This document shows positions 1-9,010 of a stretch of DNA of 64,000 bases, piece after piece. The notes beneath the pieces are model-generated. The model saw nothing but the letters and a program-made list of their open reading frames with translations. It made no database searches and had not been told where the DNA came from. Each line of letters starts with the position of its first letter. Within the stretch, counting starts at the first letter, position 1. The stretch spans positions 31,839-95,838 of the forward strand of contig CAYYGA010000002.1 of the NCBI GenBank assembly GCA_964471435.1, written 5' to 3'. A program made the position numbers and the translations under genes. Source of the DNA: Facklamia sp964471435. GTDB lineage: Bacteria; Bacillota; Bacilli; Lactobacillales; Aerococcaceae.

Positions 1-212
1 CAGTAAGCTTTAGTTTTAGTTTGGGGATCGATTCCTTTGAGGGTTTCGATATTTCCCAAGCCCATGGCTTCCAGATGCGGTAATTGTAAATCCATGCTTT
101 GGGCAATATGTCCCAGTGTATGAGATCCGGTATCGCCAAATTCAGCAGCGTCTGGTGCTTCGCCGATGCCGACAGAGTCTAAAATCAGTAAATGTATGCG
201 TTCAAATTTCAT
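1..212 (-). CDS. deoB: Phosphopentomutase, N-terminal part (cut by window edge)
   Basis: I translated this by hand; about 70 codons lie in the window and the C-terminus is beyond the edge. The protein starts MKFERIHLLILDSVGIGEAP and continues with a GDTGSHTLGHIA stretch, both typical of phosphopentomutase, which interconverts ribose or deoxyribose 1- and 5-phosphate in nucleoside salvage. The DS of LDSVGIG belongs to the metal-binding start of this alkaline-phosphatase-like fold. A strong ribosome site (AGGAGG) lies 7-8 bases before the ATG. It follows xerD on the same strand, the order also seen in Bacillus (xerD-drm). I see no terminator between xerD and deoB, so they may be cotranscribed. 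Confidence 0.9.
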   Translation of the reverse strand, partial: MKFERIHLLILDSVGIGEAPDAAEFGDTGSHTLGHIAQSMDLQLPHLEAMGLGNIETLKGIDPQTKTKAY

Positions 213-296
213 CAGTAACCTCCTATAGAGTTGATTGGTCTTGTCGTTAGTTGTTTTACTTTACCACCCAAAATGATAAAACAGTTTCAAATCAGT

Positions 297-1196
297 TTAA
301 GCGCGTGGGAAGCTTTTGCGGTAAACTTCCTGCAGGCGGTGTTTAGAAATATGGGTGTAAATCTGTGTAGTTGAGATATCGGAGTGACCTAAAAGTTCCT
401 GGACCATCCGCAGGTCCGCCCCATTTTCCAGCAAGTGAGTGGCAAATGAGTGCCGCAGCATATGCGGGGACACATCAGCTTTAACACCTGCCAGCTTGAC
501 ATACTTCTTCAAATTCTTCCATATTCCCTGCCTAGTAAATCCTTTGCCGCGTTCAGTTAAATAAACGTGCTGACTGAGAATGGCTGTCTTTTTATTGGCA
601 AAGACCGGCCTGACATCCTGCAAATACTGGTCCAGCCAATAAATTGCCTCGTCTCCTAAAGGAACAATCCGCTCTTTATTCCCCTTACCCAGAGTTTGGA
701 TAAAACCTAAATCTAAATGCAGGTCGGCCAGTTGCAGATTGGTTAACTCACTTACCCGCAAACCCGTAGCATACATAACTTCAAATATACTGCGGTCACG
801 TAAACCGATTAAGGTCTTCACATCAGGAGCTTGTATTAAAGCTTCAACTTGTTCGATGGATAAAACATGGGGTAAGTTTTTTTCCTTTTTAGGACCTCTC
901 ACCAGCTGCATCGGATTTGTTTCTAACTGCTGCTCTTTCAATAAATAATGAAAAAATTGACGCAGGGCCGAAATCAAGCGGGAAGTTGACGACGCTGCAT
1001 AGTTTTCTGCTTTAAGTTCAGCTAAAAACTGCTGAATAAAAGCATAGTCAATCTCATTCAAGTCTTTAATCGATGACTTGTTTACAAAGGCCGCAAACTT
1101 ATTGAGATCTCTCATGTAAGACCGAATGGTATTAGTTGATTTTCCTTGGTCAATCAACAAATACCGTTCAAATTCTTTTAATAAATCAGCAATCAT
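297..1196 (-). CDS. xerD: Site-specific tyrosine recombinase XerD
   Basis: Tyrosine recombinase that, with a XerC or XerS partner, resolves chromosome dimers at dif. Length (299 aa) is normal. The N-terminal SAM-like core-binding domain covers about residues 1-95 and the catalytic domain 105-299. All catalytic residues are visible: Arg147 (ATGLRVSEL), Lys171, His245 and Arg248 (HMLRH), His271 (LGHSDISTT) and the nucleophile Tyr280. The start codon shares one base with the cvfB stop (TAATG), so translation is probably coupled. Chromosomal housekeeping context (cvfB upstream, deoB downstream) argues for XerD rather than a phage or transposon integrase. Confidence 0.93.
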   Translation of the reverse strand: MIADLLKEFERYLLIDQGKSTNTIRSYMRDLNKFAAFVNKSSIKDLNEIDYAFIQQFLAELKAENYAASSTSRLISALRQFFHYLLKEQQLETNPMQLVRGPKKEKNLPHVLSIEQVEALIQAPDVKTLIGLRDRSIFEVMYATGLRVSELTNLQLADLHLDLGFIQTLGKGNKERIVPLGDEAIYWLDQYLQDVRPVFANKKTAILSQHVYLTERGKGFTRQGIWKNLKKYVKLAGVKADVSPHMLRHSFATHLLENGADLRMVQELLGHSDISTTQIYTHISKHRLQEVYRKSFPRA

Positions 1197-2077
1197 TATT
1201 TTTCAATCGGGTGATCTGTTAAAAAGATTCCTTTTCCTTTTTCCTGACGGACTAATCTTTCTTTCATTAAAGAGCCGACTGCTCTTTTAAATTGTCCTTT
1301 CGAAATAGCCAAAAGACTGGTGATGTCTTCCGGGTCACTTTTATCATGCAGAGCCAGGAAACCATCCGGTGTTTTTTCCAACACTTTTAAAATCATCTGC
1401 GCATCATCGCTGATCGCTTCGTGAGCACGCGGTTTTAAGGAGAGATTCAAAGAGCCGTCCGGCTGAACATGTGTGACACGGGCTTTGACCTGCTCGCCTA
1501 AACGCGGTGGTAAAATCCATTCACTTTCATGGATAAAAGCACGGAAGCCTTCATCAGTAATTAACTGCGCACCCGCTAATTTCAATTGATAGATACTAGC
1601 CTGTACATCTTGATTCATTAAACGGTCTGGCGCTTTAATAAATAAGTTCTGTATTTCTTCTTCTGTAGCTAGCACACCCCAGAAGCGGTCTTTATCATCG
1701 ATTCGAACCGATAAATAAAGCTTGTCGCCTGCTTTGGGCCAATTATTGTGATCATCCGGTAAATCATCTAATGAAACCACAATATCTTTATTATATAAAC
1801 CGATATCTACAAACACACCGAGGTCTCTTCTCACTAAATTAACTTCTCCCCAGCCAAAATAACCCGGTCTTATATCCGGCAGGTCAAGTTGTATCAGAGC
1901 TTTCCTATTTTTATCTTCATAAATCAGCCCTTCTACTTCTTCTCCTTGTTCATAGCTTTCATCTTCATCTAATTGATCTTTATATAAAGTAAACGTCCGT
2001 CCTTCTGCCTGCACAAAGTAAGCTTCTTCATTTTCATCCGTTACAGTCGCTTGAACGATTTCGCCATATTTAATCAT
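1196..2077 (-). CDS. cvfB: CvfB/YitL-type S1 RNA-binding protein
   Basis: A 293-residue protein of the CvfB (YitL) family. These proteins contain several S1-like OB folds followed by a C-terminal winged helix and bind RNA; in Staphylococcus aureus the homologue affects virulence gene expression. Visible here are the GEIVQATVTDEN start of the first OB fold, a second S1-like segment near 140-225 (ending GSLNLSLKPRAHE), and a winged-helix tail with LLAISKGQFKRAVGSLMKE. The ATG has an AGAGGGTG site just before it. It is translationally coupled to xerD by a one-base overlap. The exact RNA targets are unknown. Confidence 0.85.
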   Translation of the reverse strand: MIKYGEIVQATVTDENEEAYFVQAEGRTFTLYKDQLDEDESYEQGEEVEGLIYEDKNRKALIQLDLPDIRPGYFGWGEVNLVRRDLGVFVDIGLYNKDIVVSLDDLPDDHNNWPKAGDKLYLSVRIDDKDRFWGVLATEEEIQNLFIKAPDRLMNQDVQASIYQLKLAGAQLITDEGFRAFIHESEWILPPRLGEQVKARVTHVQPDGSLNLSLKPRAHEAISDDAQMILKVLEKTPDGFLALHDKSDPEDITSLLAISKGQFKRAVGSLMKERLVRQEKGKGIFLTDHPIEK

Positions 2078-2115
2078 TTTACACCCTCTTTACTCTCTTT
2101 TTATCACAGTACATT

Positions 2116-2150
2116 AGTCATATTTTAACATACTTCCCTTTTTTTCCGAA
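2116..2150 (-). promoter_or_regulatory. Putative cvfB-xerD promoter (extended -10)
   Basis: On the minus strand a TGT-TAAAAT extended -10 lies at 2122-2127, about 45 bases before the cvfB ATG. The -35 region is poor (TTCGGA at 17 bp spacing). The call rests on the extended -10 alone. Confidence 0.4.
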
Positions 2151-2270
2151 ATGCTTTTGCCTTAAATTGGCTTTTGTTAACTTTCGAGTTTGCTCCCTAA
2201 TTTAATGCTTTTAAAGCTAATAAAAATTTAAAACGGTGACTAAAGCATATCGGGGGCCACTTCAAAAATC

Positions 2271-2341
2271 CAAAAAGCTCCTATCTTTTTCCTAAGAATG
2301 GTTAGAATCATCTTTAGGAAAAAGATAAGAGCAGACTTTTT
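2271..2341 (-). terminator. Strong hairpin terminator after pyk
   Basis: Arms at 2277-2297 and 2311-2332 pair over about 21 bp with one bulge, around a 13-base loop. On the minus strand the stem is followed by CTTTTTG, which fits termination of pyk transcription. On the plus strand it is followed by ACTTTTT, but no plus-strand gene reads into it. Confidence 0.85.
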
Positions 2342-2366
2342 CATGTCAAACATTCAATTACAGACT

Positions 2367-4124
2367 TTAAATAGAAACAGTAGCTCCGCGGTAGATAACA
2401 CCACGACGGGCATCAACGGTAATTAATTCATCCTGCTTAATGGCATCCATTGCACCTTCAGCTGCAACAATCACCGGAATTCCTCTTTCCAAGCCAATTA
2501 AAGCTGCGTGAGAAGTAATTCCGCCTTCCTCACAAACAATGGCACCGACTTTTTCAAGTGCCGGATTAAATTCGCGGTCTGTTTGATGTGTTATTAAAAC
2601 AGAGCCAATAGAAGCTTTGTCGACAGCTTCCTGGGCATTTTGGGCAATTAAAGCTTTACCGATAAAGTTGCCGCTGCCGACTCCCTGGCCGGTGACTAGT
2701 TTGGTTCCAATCATTTGAATCTTCATAATGTTGGTTGTACCAGCTTCTCCAACCGGAACGCCAGCTGTAATCAGGATTAAATCTCCTTCATTGGCAAAAC
2801 CTTCTGTAATTGCTAATGCTGTTGCTGCATCCAACATTTCATCGGTTGATCTGACTTTACCGATTACAAAAGGCTGCACACCCCAGACTAAACATTGAGA
2901 ACGTTGGGATTCTTCATCAAAAGTGGCGGCTAAAATATTGGCTGACGGCCGGTATTTAGCAATCATCTGAGCTGTATGGCCGGATGATGTGGCTGCTACG
3001 ATTGTCTTGATACCCAGGTTTTTAGCAGTGTGCCCGACTGCCTGACCGATCGCTTCGGTTAAATCTGTTTTATCAAAAGACTTTAATGTAAAGGCATCTT
3101 GCCCTACCAAGGAGTCTTCTGTACGCTTACAAATTGACGCCATCATATGAACTGCTTCTACAGGATAGTCTCCTGAAGCTGTTTCTCCTGACAACATCAC
3201 CGCATCGGTTCCATCGATAATGGCGTTGGCTACATCCCCTGCTTCTGCGCGGGTAGGACGTGGATTTCTTTGCATCGAATCCAACATCTGGGTCGCAGTA
3301 ATAACTGGTTTACCAGCGCGGTTACATTTTTTAATTAAATCTTTTTGAATTAAAGGGACATCTTCCGTCGGCACTTCTACCCCTAAATCACCCCGGGCAA
3401 CCATGATACCATCGGAAACATCTAAAATATCGTCAATATTTTTGACGCCTTCTTCATTTTCTATTTTAGAAATGATTTTAATATTCGGACGTCCTTCTTC
3501 TTCTAAAACCGCCCGGATTTCCAGAACATCGCTGGGACGGCGAACAAAAGAGGCGGCGATAAAGTCAATTCCCTGGTGGCAGCCAAAGCGGATATCTGCT
3601 TCATCTTTTTGGGTAATTCCCGGTAAATTAAGGGAAACGTTGGGAACGTTAACCCCTTTTTTACTTTTAACTTCGCCTGAATTTAATACTTCCACAATAA
3701 TTTCTTCGGCTTCCATATCAAAGTCGGTTACCAATAATTCCACTAGACCGTCATCAATTAAAATTCTTGAGCCTTTTTTAACATCGTGAATCAAATGAGC
3801 ATAGGAGACTGAAAACTTTTCAGCAGTCCCTAATACTTCTTCCATGGCTATGTGAACGGTACTGCCTTTTTTCAAATAAATGGCATTGTTTTCCATATCG
3901 TGTGTTCTTATTTCAGGTCCTTTAGTGTCCAGCATGATGGCTGCGACAATGCCGGATTCTTGGCGGGCGGCTTTAAAGTCGTCCATGCGTTTCAACTGTT
4001 CCTCGTGGGTACCGTGGGAGAAATTAAAACGCCCCACATTCATCCCGGCCTCTAATAATTTAATCATGACTTCTTTATCATTAGTGGCCGGTCCCAGCGT
4101 ACAAACTATCTTTGTTTTTTTCAT
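2367..4124 (-). CDS. pyk: Pyruvate kinase with C-terminal PEP-swivel domain
   Basis: Converts phosphoenolpyruvate and ADP to pyruvate and ATP, the last step of glycolysis. It is 585 aa, longer than the roughly 475 aa enzymes of enteric bacteria, because it carries the extra C-terminal phosphohistidine-like domain (about 490-585, with EEGGITSHAALIGLERGIPV) found in bacilli and many lactobacilli. Catalytic-domain motifs are clear: KIVCTLGPA at the start, MLDTKGPEIRT, ISKIENEEGV with the proton-donor Lys, and MVARGDLGVEVP. It lies 36 bases downstream of pfkA, so both are very likely one operon, as in other lactic acid bacteria. AAAGGAG precedes the ATG by about 11 bases. Confidence 0.97.
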   Translation of the reverse strand: MKKTKIVCTLGPATNDKEVMIKLLEAGMNVGRFNFSHGTHEEQLKRMDDFKAARQESGIVAAIMLDTKGPEIRTHDMENNAIYLKKGSTVHIAMEEVLGTAEKFSVSYAHLIHDVKKGSRILIDDGLVELLVTDFDMEAEEIIVEVLNSGEVKSKKGVNVPNVSLNLPGITQKDEADIRFGCHQGIDFIAASFVRRPSDVLEIRAVLEEEGRPNIKIISKIENEEGVKNIDDILDVSDGIMVARGDLGVEVPTEDVPLIQKDLIKKCNRAGKPVITATQMLDSMQRNPRPTRAEAGDVANAIIDGTDAVMLSGETASGDYPVEAVHMMASICKRTEDSLVGQDAFTLKSFDKTDLTEAIGQAVGHTAKNLGIKTIVAATSSGHTAQMIAKYRPSANILAATFDEESQRSQCLVWGVQPFVIGKVRSTDEMLDAATALAITEGFANEGDLILITAGVPVGEAGTTNIMKIQMIGTKLVTGQGVGSGNFIGKALIAQNAQEAVDKASIGSVLITHQTDREFNPALEKVGAIVCEEGGITSHAALIGLERGIPVIVAAEGAMDAIKQDELITVDARRGVIYRGATVSI

Positions 4125-4160
4125 CTTTTTAGTGACTCCTTTAAACCTGCTATTCCTATT

Positions 4161-5132
4161 TTAATAGCGATCGGTTAATTTTAAATTTAACTCATAAAGG
4201 TCATCGCGGACTTGATGCTCTTCTTTTTTCAAAGTTTCGACAATATCGAAAACGGCTAATTCCTCGCCGATGATGCCTACATAGATACCTTTTTGACCGT
4301 GTAAAATTAAATCAACTGCTTTAGCTCCCATTAAAGTCGCAAAGACACGGTCACGGCCTGTGGGAGTTCCTCCTCTTTGAATATGGGATAAGTTGACTCC
4401 GCGCACACTTTCTTCAGGGTTTTCTTTTTCATAGGCTTTCACAAAATCCTCGACGCCCATCACCCCTTCAGCCAGTACAATAATCGAATGGTCTTTCCCA
4501 TGATTTCGTGAGGCTTTCACCCGACGGACGATATCTCCCATATACCAATCTTCTTCAGGAATAATAATGGCATCCGCACCAACAGCCACTCCGGCCCATA
4601 TGGCAATATCGCCGGCATTACGGCCCATCACTTCAATAATAAAGGTCCGGTTATGTGAAGCTGCCGTATCCGAAATATTATCGATGGCTGAAATTGCAGC
4701 TGACATCGCTGAGTCAAAGCCGATTGTATATTCCGTACCAGGAATATCATTATCTATCGTCCCTGGTATTCCTACCGCTGGAAAGCCTAAGCGTGTCAAC
4801 GACAAGGCTCCGGCAAAAGACCCGTCTCCGCCGATTACTATCAAACCTTGAATATTATTTTCTTCCATTTTCTGAATCGCTATTTTTTGATTTTCTACTT
4901 CTTTAAATTCAGGATAACGGGCTGAATAAAGAATCGTCCCACCACGGCGGATATGGTGAGTGACATCTGAGATATCCAACACCTTAAACTCACCTTCCAC
5001 CAGTCCTTTGAAACCGTGGTGAACCCCTACAACTTCTATTTCATGATGGAGCCCCTGCTCCACAACAGCGCGCACCGCTGCATTCATACCGGGGGCATCT
5101 CCCCCACTTGTCAGTACAGCTAAACGTCTCAT
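4161..5132 (-). CDS. pfkA: ATP-dependent 6-phosphofructokinase
   Basis: Phosphorylates fructose 6-phosphate, the committed step of glycolysis. Family PfkA motifs are intact: LTSGGDAPGMNAAVR near the N-terminus (ATP loop), GGDGSFAGA, GIPGTIDNDIPGTEYTIGFDSA with the catalytic Asp, and EVMGRNAGDIA. I chose the ATG at 5132 (323 aa) rather than the one at 5147. The latter would add MMRCN, but the GAGGTG ribosome site sits inside those codons, and family members start MRR/MKR-(I/L)AVLTSGGD. It is followed by pyk and preceded by dnaE. Confidence 0.97.
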   Translation of the reverse strand: MRRLAVLTSGGDAPGMNAAVRAVVEQGLHHEIEVVGVHHGFKGLVEGEFKVLDISDVTHHIRRGGTILYSARYPEFKEVENQKIAIQKMEENNIQGLIVIGGDGSFAGALSLTRLGFPAVGIPGTIDNDIPGTEYTIGFDSAMSAAISAIDNISDTAASHNRTFIIEVMGRNAGDIAIWAGVAVGADAIIIPEEDWYMGDIVRRVKASRNHGKDHSIIVLAEGVMGVEDFVKAYEKENPEESVRGVNLSHIQRGGTPTGRDRVFATLMGAKAVDLILHGQKGIYVGIIGEELAVFDIVETLKKEEHQVRDDLYELNLKLTDRY

Positions 5133-5181
5133 ATTACACCTCATCATTTCTAGCTATCCTTTTACATACACTGCCATTCTA

Positions 5182-5212
5182 CCACTATAAAACCTTGATG
5201 TCTTACAGAGTG
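5182..5212 (-). promoter_or_regulatory. Putative pfkA-pyk promoter
   Basis: Between dnaE and pfkA the minus strand has AAGACA, 17 bp, then TAGAAT preceded by TGG (extended -10). The -35 matches four of six consensus bases. It lies 40-70 bases before the pfkA start, so the glycolytic pair can be transcribed independently of dnaE. Confidence 0.5.
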
Positions 5213-5272
5213 CTTATTTCTTGACAAGATTTAAAAATGGATGCTTATACTAGCCGGCTTAAGTTTTTTTTC

Positions 5273-8200
5273 TTATCTTAAGACCACATTATCGTAACCG
5301 AAAAAGCCCTGCAGCTCTTCAATTAAGCGGTTGGAAGTCGCAATATTGTACTGCGGCGCCAACTGAAAAGTAGATTTGTTTTGATCCACTAAGATCACAC
5401 TCGCCGGTCCCGGATTAGCGAGAGCTGTTTCTTTTAGATAATCGAACTTTTCTTGGGTGAATTGATCCTTGTGATAGCGGATAAAAAGTGTTTTTTTGGG
5501 CGACTGATTGTTTGTCTGGCCCGCTTCATTTAAAGCAGGGGGTTCTTTAATGGTGTCGATAATTATCTGCGGCTCGCCCTGCTTGTTAAATTCAAAACGG
5601 CCCCGGATTTCAACGATGGTACCGTCTTGAATTAAGTTTTGGTAATGCTGGTAGGTCTGTGGAAAGGCTACGGCAGAAATTTTATGCTGGCTGTCGGTTA
5701 AATCAAGAAAGGCCATTAATTGTTTTTGCTTGCGTGTTTCAATCACCCTGATAGAAGATACATAAGCGATCAGCACTACTGTTTGTTTCCTGCTTAAATT
5801 CAAAATACTTTCAATTAATTCATAACGTCTATCCTGCTCAATCAACTGCATATAATCATCCATGGGGTGACCGGCTAATTGGTAACCTAAAGCTTCCTGT
5901 TCACGTTTAATTCTTTCTCTTCGGGGCCATTCTCTGACGATTTCAATTTTCGGTTCAATTTCTTGGAGCAGGCTGATGTGATTGCCGGATATTTTTTGAT
6001 GCTGCAACATGGTCGATAAATTTTCCATTAAAGTAGCGCGGTTATATCCAAAGGTATCCAAAGCCCCCGTTTCAATTAAGGCTTGAAAATGACTTTCTTT
6101 CAAGAATTTATCCGGCAGGCGGCTGAGAAGATTTTTCAAATCGGTAAAAGGACCTGCCAGACTTCTTTCATTAATCACTGTTTCAATAAAATCTCCCGAA
6201 AGACCTTTGATTGATTTAAATCCAATCCGGATTTTAGCCTGGTCAATCGAAAAGTTAGCTTGGGAATAATTGATATCAACCGGTAAAAATTTACCAATCT
6301 CTATTTTGGCCGCCCGGCTGTAATCTTCTTCGGATTGATGCAGAGAGCGTCCCTGATTCAAGAGCACTAAGTAAAATTCCAGCGGGTAGTGAACTTTTAA
6401 ATAAGCCAACTGAAAAGCCAAGGTAGAATAAACGGCCGCATGAGCCCGGTTGAAACCGTAATTGGCAAACTTTTCAATATAAGCGAAAATTTCAGCGGCT
6501 GTTTGCTGGTCAATCCCATTTTCAAACGCTCCCTGGATAAAGCGGGATCTTTCTTCTTTCATGATGTCTCTTTGTTTTTTTCCTATAGCCCGGCGCAAAA
6601 GGTCGGCCTGGCCTAAAGTATAACCAGCCAACTGCTGACAGATTAACATGACTTGTTCCTGGTAAACGATGACTCCGTAAGTATTTTTCAAAATACCTTC
6701 CAGTGAAGGATGAAGATATTCAATGGCTTCTTGGCCATGCTTTCTTTTTATAAAAGTCGGAATCTGATCCATCGGTCCCGGCCGGTAGAGAGCATTAACC
6801 GCGATGATGTCTTCAAAAGAGTCCGGTTTAAGCTGTTTTAAAACCCGGCGGATGCCTTTAGATTCAAATTGGAAGACTCCTTCGGTTTCGGCTCTGGCAA
6901 AAAGGGCTAAAGTCTGGGGGTCATTCATGTTGATGGTTTCAATATCAATCTCTTTTTGATGCCGCCTTTTTATGGCTAAGAGGACATCATCTAATACCTG
7001 CAGATTGCGTAAACCTAGAAAGTCCATTTTCAAGAGCCCGATGGTTTCAATTTCATCCATGGCATACTGGGTGATTAAAAGCTGATCCGGTCTTTCTAAA
7101 ACAGGAATCAAATCGGTTAAGTCCTGGTCACTAATGACGACCCCCGAAGCATGAGTGGATGAGTGCCGCGGCAGGCCCTCAATTTGTAGGGCTGTTTGAA
7201 AGACCTGCTGGTTTAGATTTGATTCTTTGACAATACTTTCAAGGGCAGCTGATTTTTTATAAGCTTTTTCTAAAGTAATTCCCAGCTCATTAGGGATAGC
7301 CCGTGCCCACCGGTCCTGCTCTGGCCGGGTCTGACCCAGTACCCTTAATGTGTCGCGGATGGCTTGTTTAGCACCGAAACTTCCAAAAGTTATCATTTGC
7401 GCCACTTGTTCGTGGCCGTATTTTTTCTCGATATATAAAAGTACTTGATCTCGTTTATCATCCGGTATATCGATATCAATATCCGGCATGTTCTGCCTTT
7501 CGGGATTGAGGAATCTTTCAAAAAGCAGCTGGTATTCAATCGGATCGACCCGAGTAATATCCAATAGATAAGCCACTAAGGAACCGGCCGCCGATCCCCT
7601 TCCCGGTCCTGTCCGAATCTTATTGGTGTGGCAGTAAGCAATAATTTCCCACACGATTAAGAAATAATCGATGAAGCCCATGGTTTCGATGACATCCAGC
7701 TCATGTTGGAGGCGCTGGATATAGTCGGGGTGATTCTCCAGTTCAAGCTGCTTTAATTTTTCAAAAGTTAAGTGTCTTAAATAATCGCCTGCTTGGAAAT
7801 TTTCAGGCGGATTAAATTTTGGCAAGAGGGTTTGGTGGAGCGGGATTTCCAGGTTAATTCTTTGGATTAAGTCCTGCGAATGTTTAAGGACTTGGTCAAG
7901 GCCTTGGTTTTGATACATTTCAATGAGTTCATTGGACCAGTAAAGATAGTGGGCGCCGCGGTAGGATGAAACCGAGGGGTCCAACGTTTCACCGGCTTCA
8001 ATGGCTTGTAATATTTTTAAGGCAAAGGCTTCTTCACTGTCGATGGTTTCGATCAGTTGGTTGACGGCTGTGGGCAGTCGGTAATGCTGGGCGACTGCGA
8101 TTAAATCATGGATTTCAACTTCGTTGTAAGGGTAAATGGGGATGCCGATATAAAAGTTATTTTGGTCAATCAGGAACTGCCAGTCCGCGAGTAAGTGTTC

Positions 8201-8626
8201 CAGCTGGTCTTTTTTGTTATGTATAATGGCCTGTTCCACTTCCCCTTGTCTTCCCGGGGTGATGGCAACTAAGTTTGTTTTGTTGTTTTCGATTTGACCT
8301 AGTATTTCTTGTCTGGAAACTGTGGCGGCATTTACCAAACGTGATATTTTAATTAAGGCTAAGTAGCCTTGGTAATTTAAGGCGTGCAGGATGAGGGGGT
8401 AGGCTTGTCTTTCATCAATTAAGCCCGGCATTTGGATGGTCATGCCAATCATTGGTTTAAGGTCCTGCTTGAGACAGGCCTGGTAAAATTCGACAGCTCC
8501 GTGCAGGACATTTTCATCAGCTAAGCCCAGGGCCTGGTAGCCTCTGTCTTTGGCTTTTTCGACATAGCGTTGGATTTGGTTGGTGGAGTTTAATAGTGAA
8601 TAAGCACTCCGGACATTAAATAGCAT
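5273..8626 (-). CDS. dnaE: DNA polymerase III alpha subunit, DnaE type
   Basis: Replicative polymerase of the low-GC DnaE class that works beside PolC, chiefly extending RNA primers. The 1117 aa length matches Bacillus DnaE. A PHP domain occupies about 1-200 (it begins NVRSAYSLLNSTNQI). The polymerase core contains RTGPGRGSAAGSLVAY and the catalytic aspartates in PDIDIDIP (about residue 380). A helix-hairpin-helix region follows, then a C-terminal OB-fold (about 940-1030). A strong AAAGGAGG site precedes the ATG. It is the first gene before pfkA-pyk, a standard arrangement in streptococci and lactobacilli. Confidence 0.96.
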   Translation of the reverse strand: MLFNVRSAYSLLNSTNQIQRYVEKAKDRGYQALGLADENVLHGAVEFYQACLKQDLKPMIGMTIQMPGLIDERQAYPLILHALNYQGYLALIKISRLVNAATVSRQEILGQIENNKTNLVAITPGRQGEVEQAIIHNKKDQLEHLLADWQFLIDQNNFYIGIPIYPYNEVEIHDLIAVAQHYRLPTAVNQLIETIDSEEAFALKILQAIEAGETLDPSVSSYRGAHYLYWSNELIEMYQNQGLDQVLKHSQDLIQRINLEIPLHQTLLPKFNPPENFQAGDYLRHLTFEKLKQLELENHPDYIQRLQHELDVIETMGFIDYFLIVWEIIAYCHTNKIRTGPGRGSAAGSLVAYLLDITRVDPIEYQLLFERFLNPERQNMPDIDIDIPDDKRDQVLLYIEKKYGHEQVAQMITFGSFGAKQAIRDTLRVLGQTRPEQDRWARAIPNELGITLEKAYKKSAALESIVKESNLNQQVFQTALQIEGLPRHSSTHASGVVISDQDLTDLIPVLERPDQLLITQYAMDEIETIGLLKMDFLGLRNLQVLDDVLLAIKRRHQKEIDIETINMNDPQTLALFARAETEGVFQFESKGIRRVLKQLKPDSFEDIIAVNALYRPGPMDQIPTFIKRKHGQEAIEYLHPSLEGILKNTYGVIVYQEQVMLICQQLAGYTLGQADLLRRAIGKKQRDIMKEERSRFIQGAFENGIDQQTAAEIFAYIEKFANYGFNRAHAAVYSTLAFQLAYLKVHYPLEFYLVLLNQGRSLHQSEEDYSRAAKIEIGKFLPVDINYSQANFSIDQAKIRIGFKSIKGLSGDFIETVINERSLAGPFTDLKNLLSRLPDKFLKESHFQALIETGALDTFGYNRATLMENLSTMLQHQKISGNHISLLQEIEPKIEIVREWPRRERIKREQEALGYQLAGHPMDDYMQLIEQDRRYELIESILNLSRKQTVVLIAYVSSIRVIETRKQKQLMAFLDLTDSQHKISAVAFPQTYQHYQNLIQDGTIVEIRGRFEFNKQGEPQIIIDTIKEPPALNEAGQTNNQSPKKTLFIRYHKDQFTQEKFDYLKETALANPGPASVILVDQNKSTFQLAPQYNIATSNRLIEELQGFFGYDNVVLR

Positions 8627-8653
8627 GCGTTACCCTCCTTTACTTATAGGCTA

Positions 8654-8662
8654 ATTTTACCA
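8654..8662 (-). promoter_or_regulatory. Putative dnaE extended -10 element
   Basis: TATGGTAAAAT on the minus strand, about 30 bases before the dnaE ATG, matches an extended -10 (TGG-TAAAAT). No good -35 is seen, so the call is tentative. Confidence 0.35.
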
Positions 8663-8825
8663 TATTTTGTGTAAGGGGTGATTTTTAAAATATCTTGCAG
8701 AAAAACACACGGAATTGGGGGGGAGTTTGTCTCCTTTATAAGTATTGCTCCATATCGAATAGTGCAAGTTAAAAAACTTTAAACTGAATATAATTCAGGT
8801 ATTCATCTATTTACTTTATTTTAGG

Positions 8826-8925
8826 NNNNNNNNNNNNNNNNNNNNNNNNNNNNNNNNNNNNNNNNNNNNNNNNNNNNNNNNNNNNNNNNNNNNNNNNNNN
8901 NNNNNNNNNNNNNNNNNNNNNNNNN
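8826..8925. other. Assembly gap (100 N)
   Basis: Exactly 100 unknown bases, the usual placeholder for a gap of unknown length between contigs. It falls between the queA terminator and the dnaE promoter. Confidence 0.99.
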
Positions 8926-8953
8926 CAAAGAAATAATTAAAATAAAATCTGGA

Positions 8954-8990
8954 AGAAAAAAAGACTTTCAGCCTTAAAACTGAAAATCCT
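8954..8990 (-). terminator. Intrinsic terminator after queA
   Basis: On the minus strand GATTTTCAG and CTGAAAGTC form a stem with a TTTTAAGG loop, followed by seven T. It lies about 20 bases after the queA stop and closes the mutL-msrB-ruvA-ruvB-queA unit. Confidence 0.85.
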
Positions 8991-9010
8991 TACTTATTAA
9001 ATATTTTCTC

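Larger units (their letters stand above)
8627..9010. other. Gene-free stretch between queA and dnaE, including a scaffold gap
   Basis: This holds the dnaE promoter region, a small perfect hairpin (CTGAAT-ATA-ATTCAG at 8784-8798), a 100-base N run (8826-8925) and the queA terminator. No ORF of note is visible on either side of the gap. Real sequence of unknown length is missing here. Confidence 0.8.

Noticed and set aside
3403..3789. 128-aa plus-strand open frame opposite pyk
   Set aside because: Shadow of the highly biased pyk coding sequence with no ribosome site.
5220..5272. Terminator between dnaE and pfkA
   Set aside because: The AGCCGGCT palindrome has no room for a loop, and the T-run is on the wrong side for minus-strand transcription.
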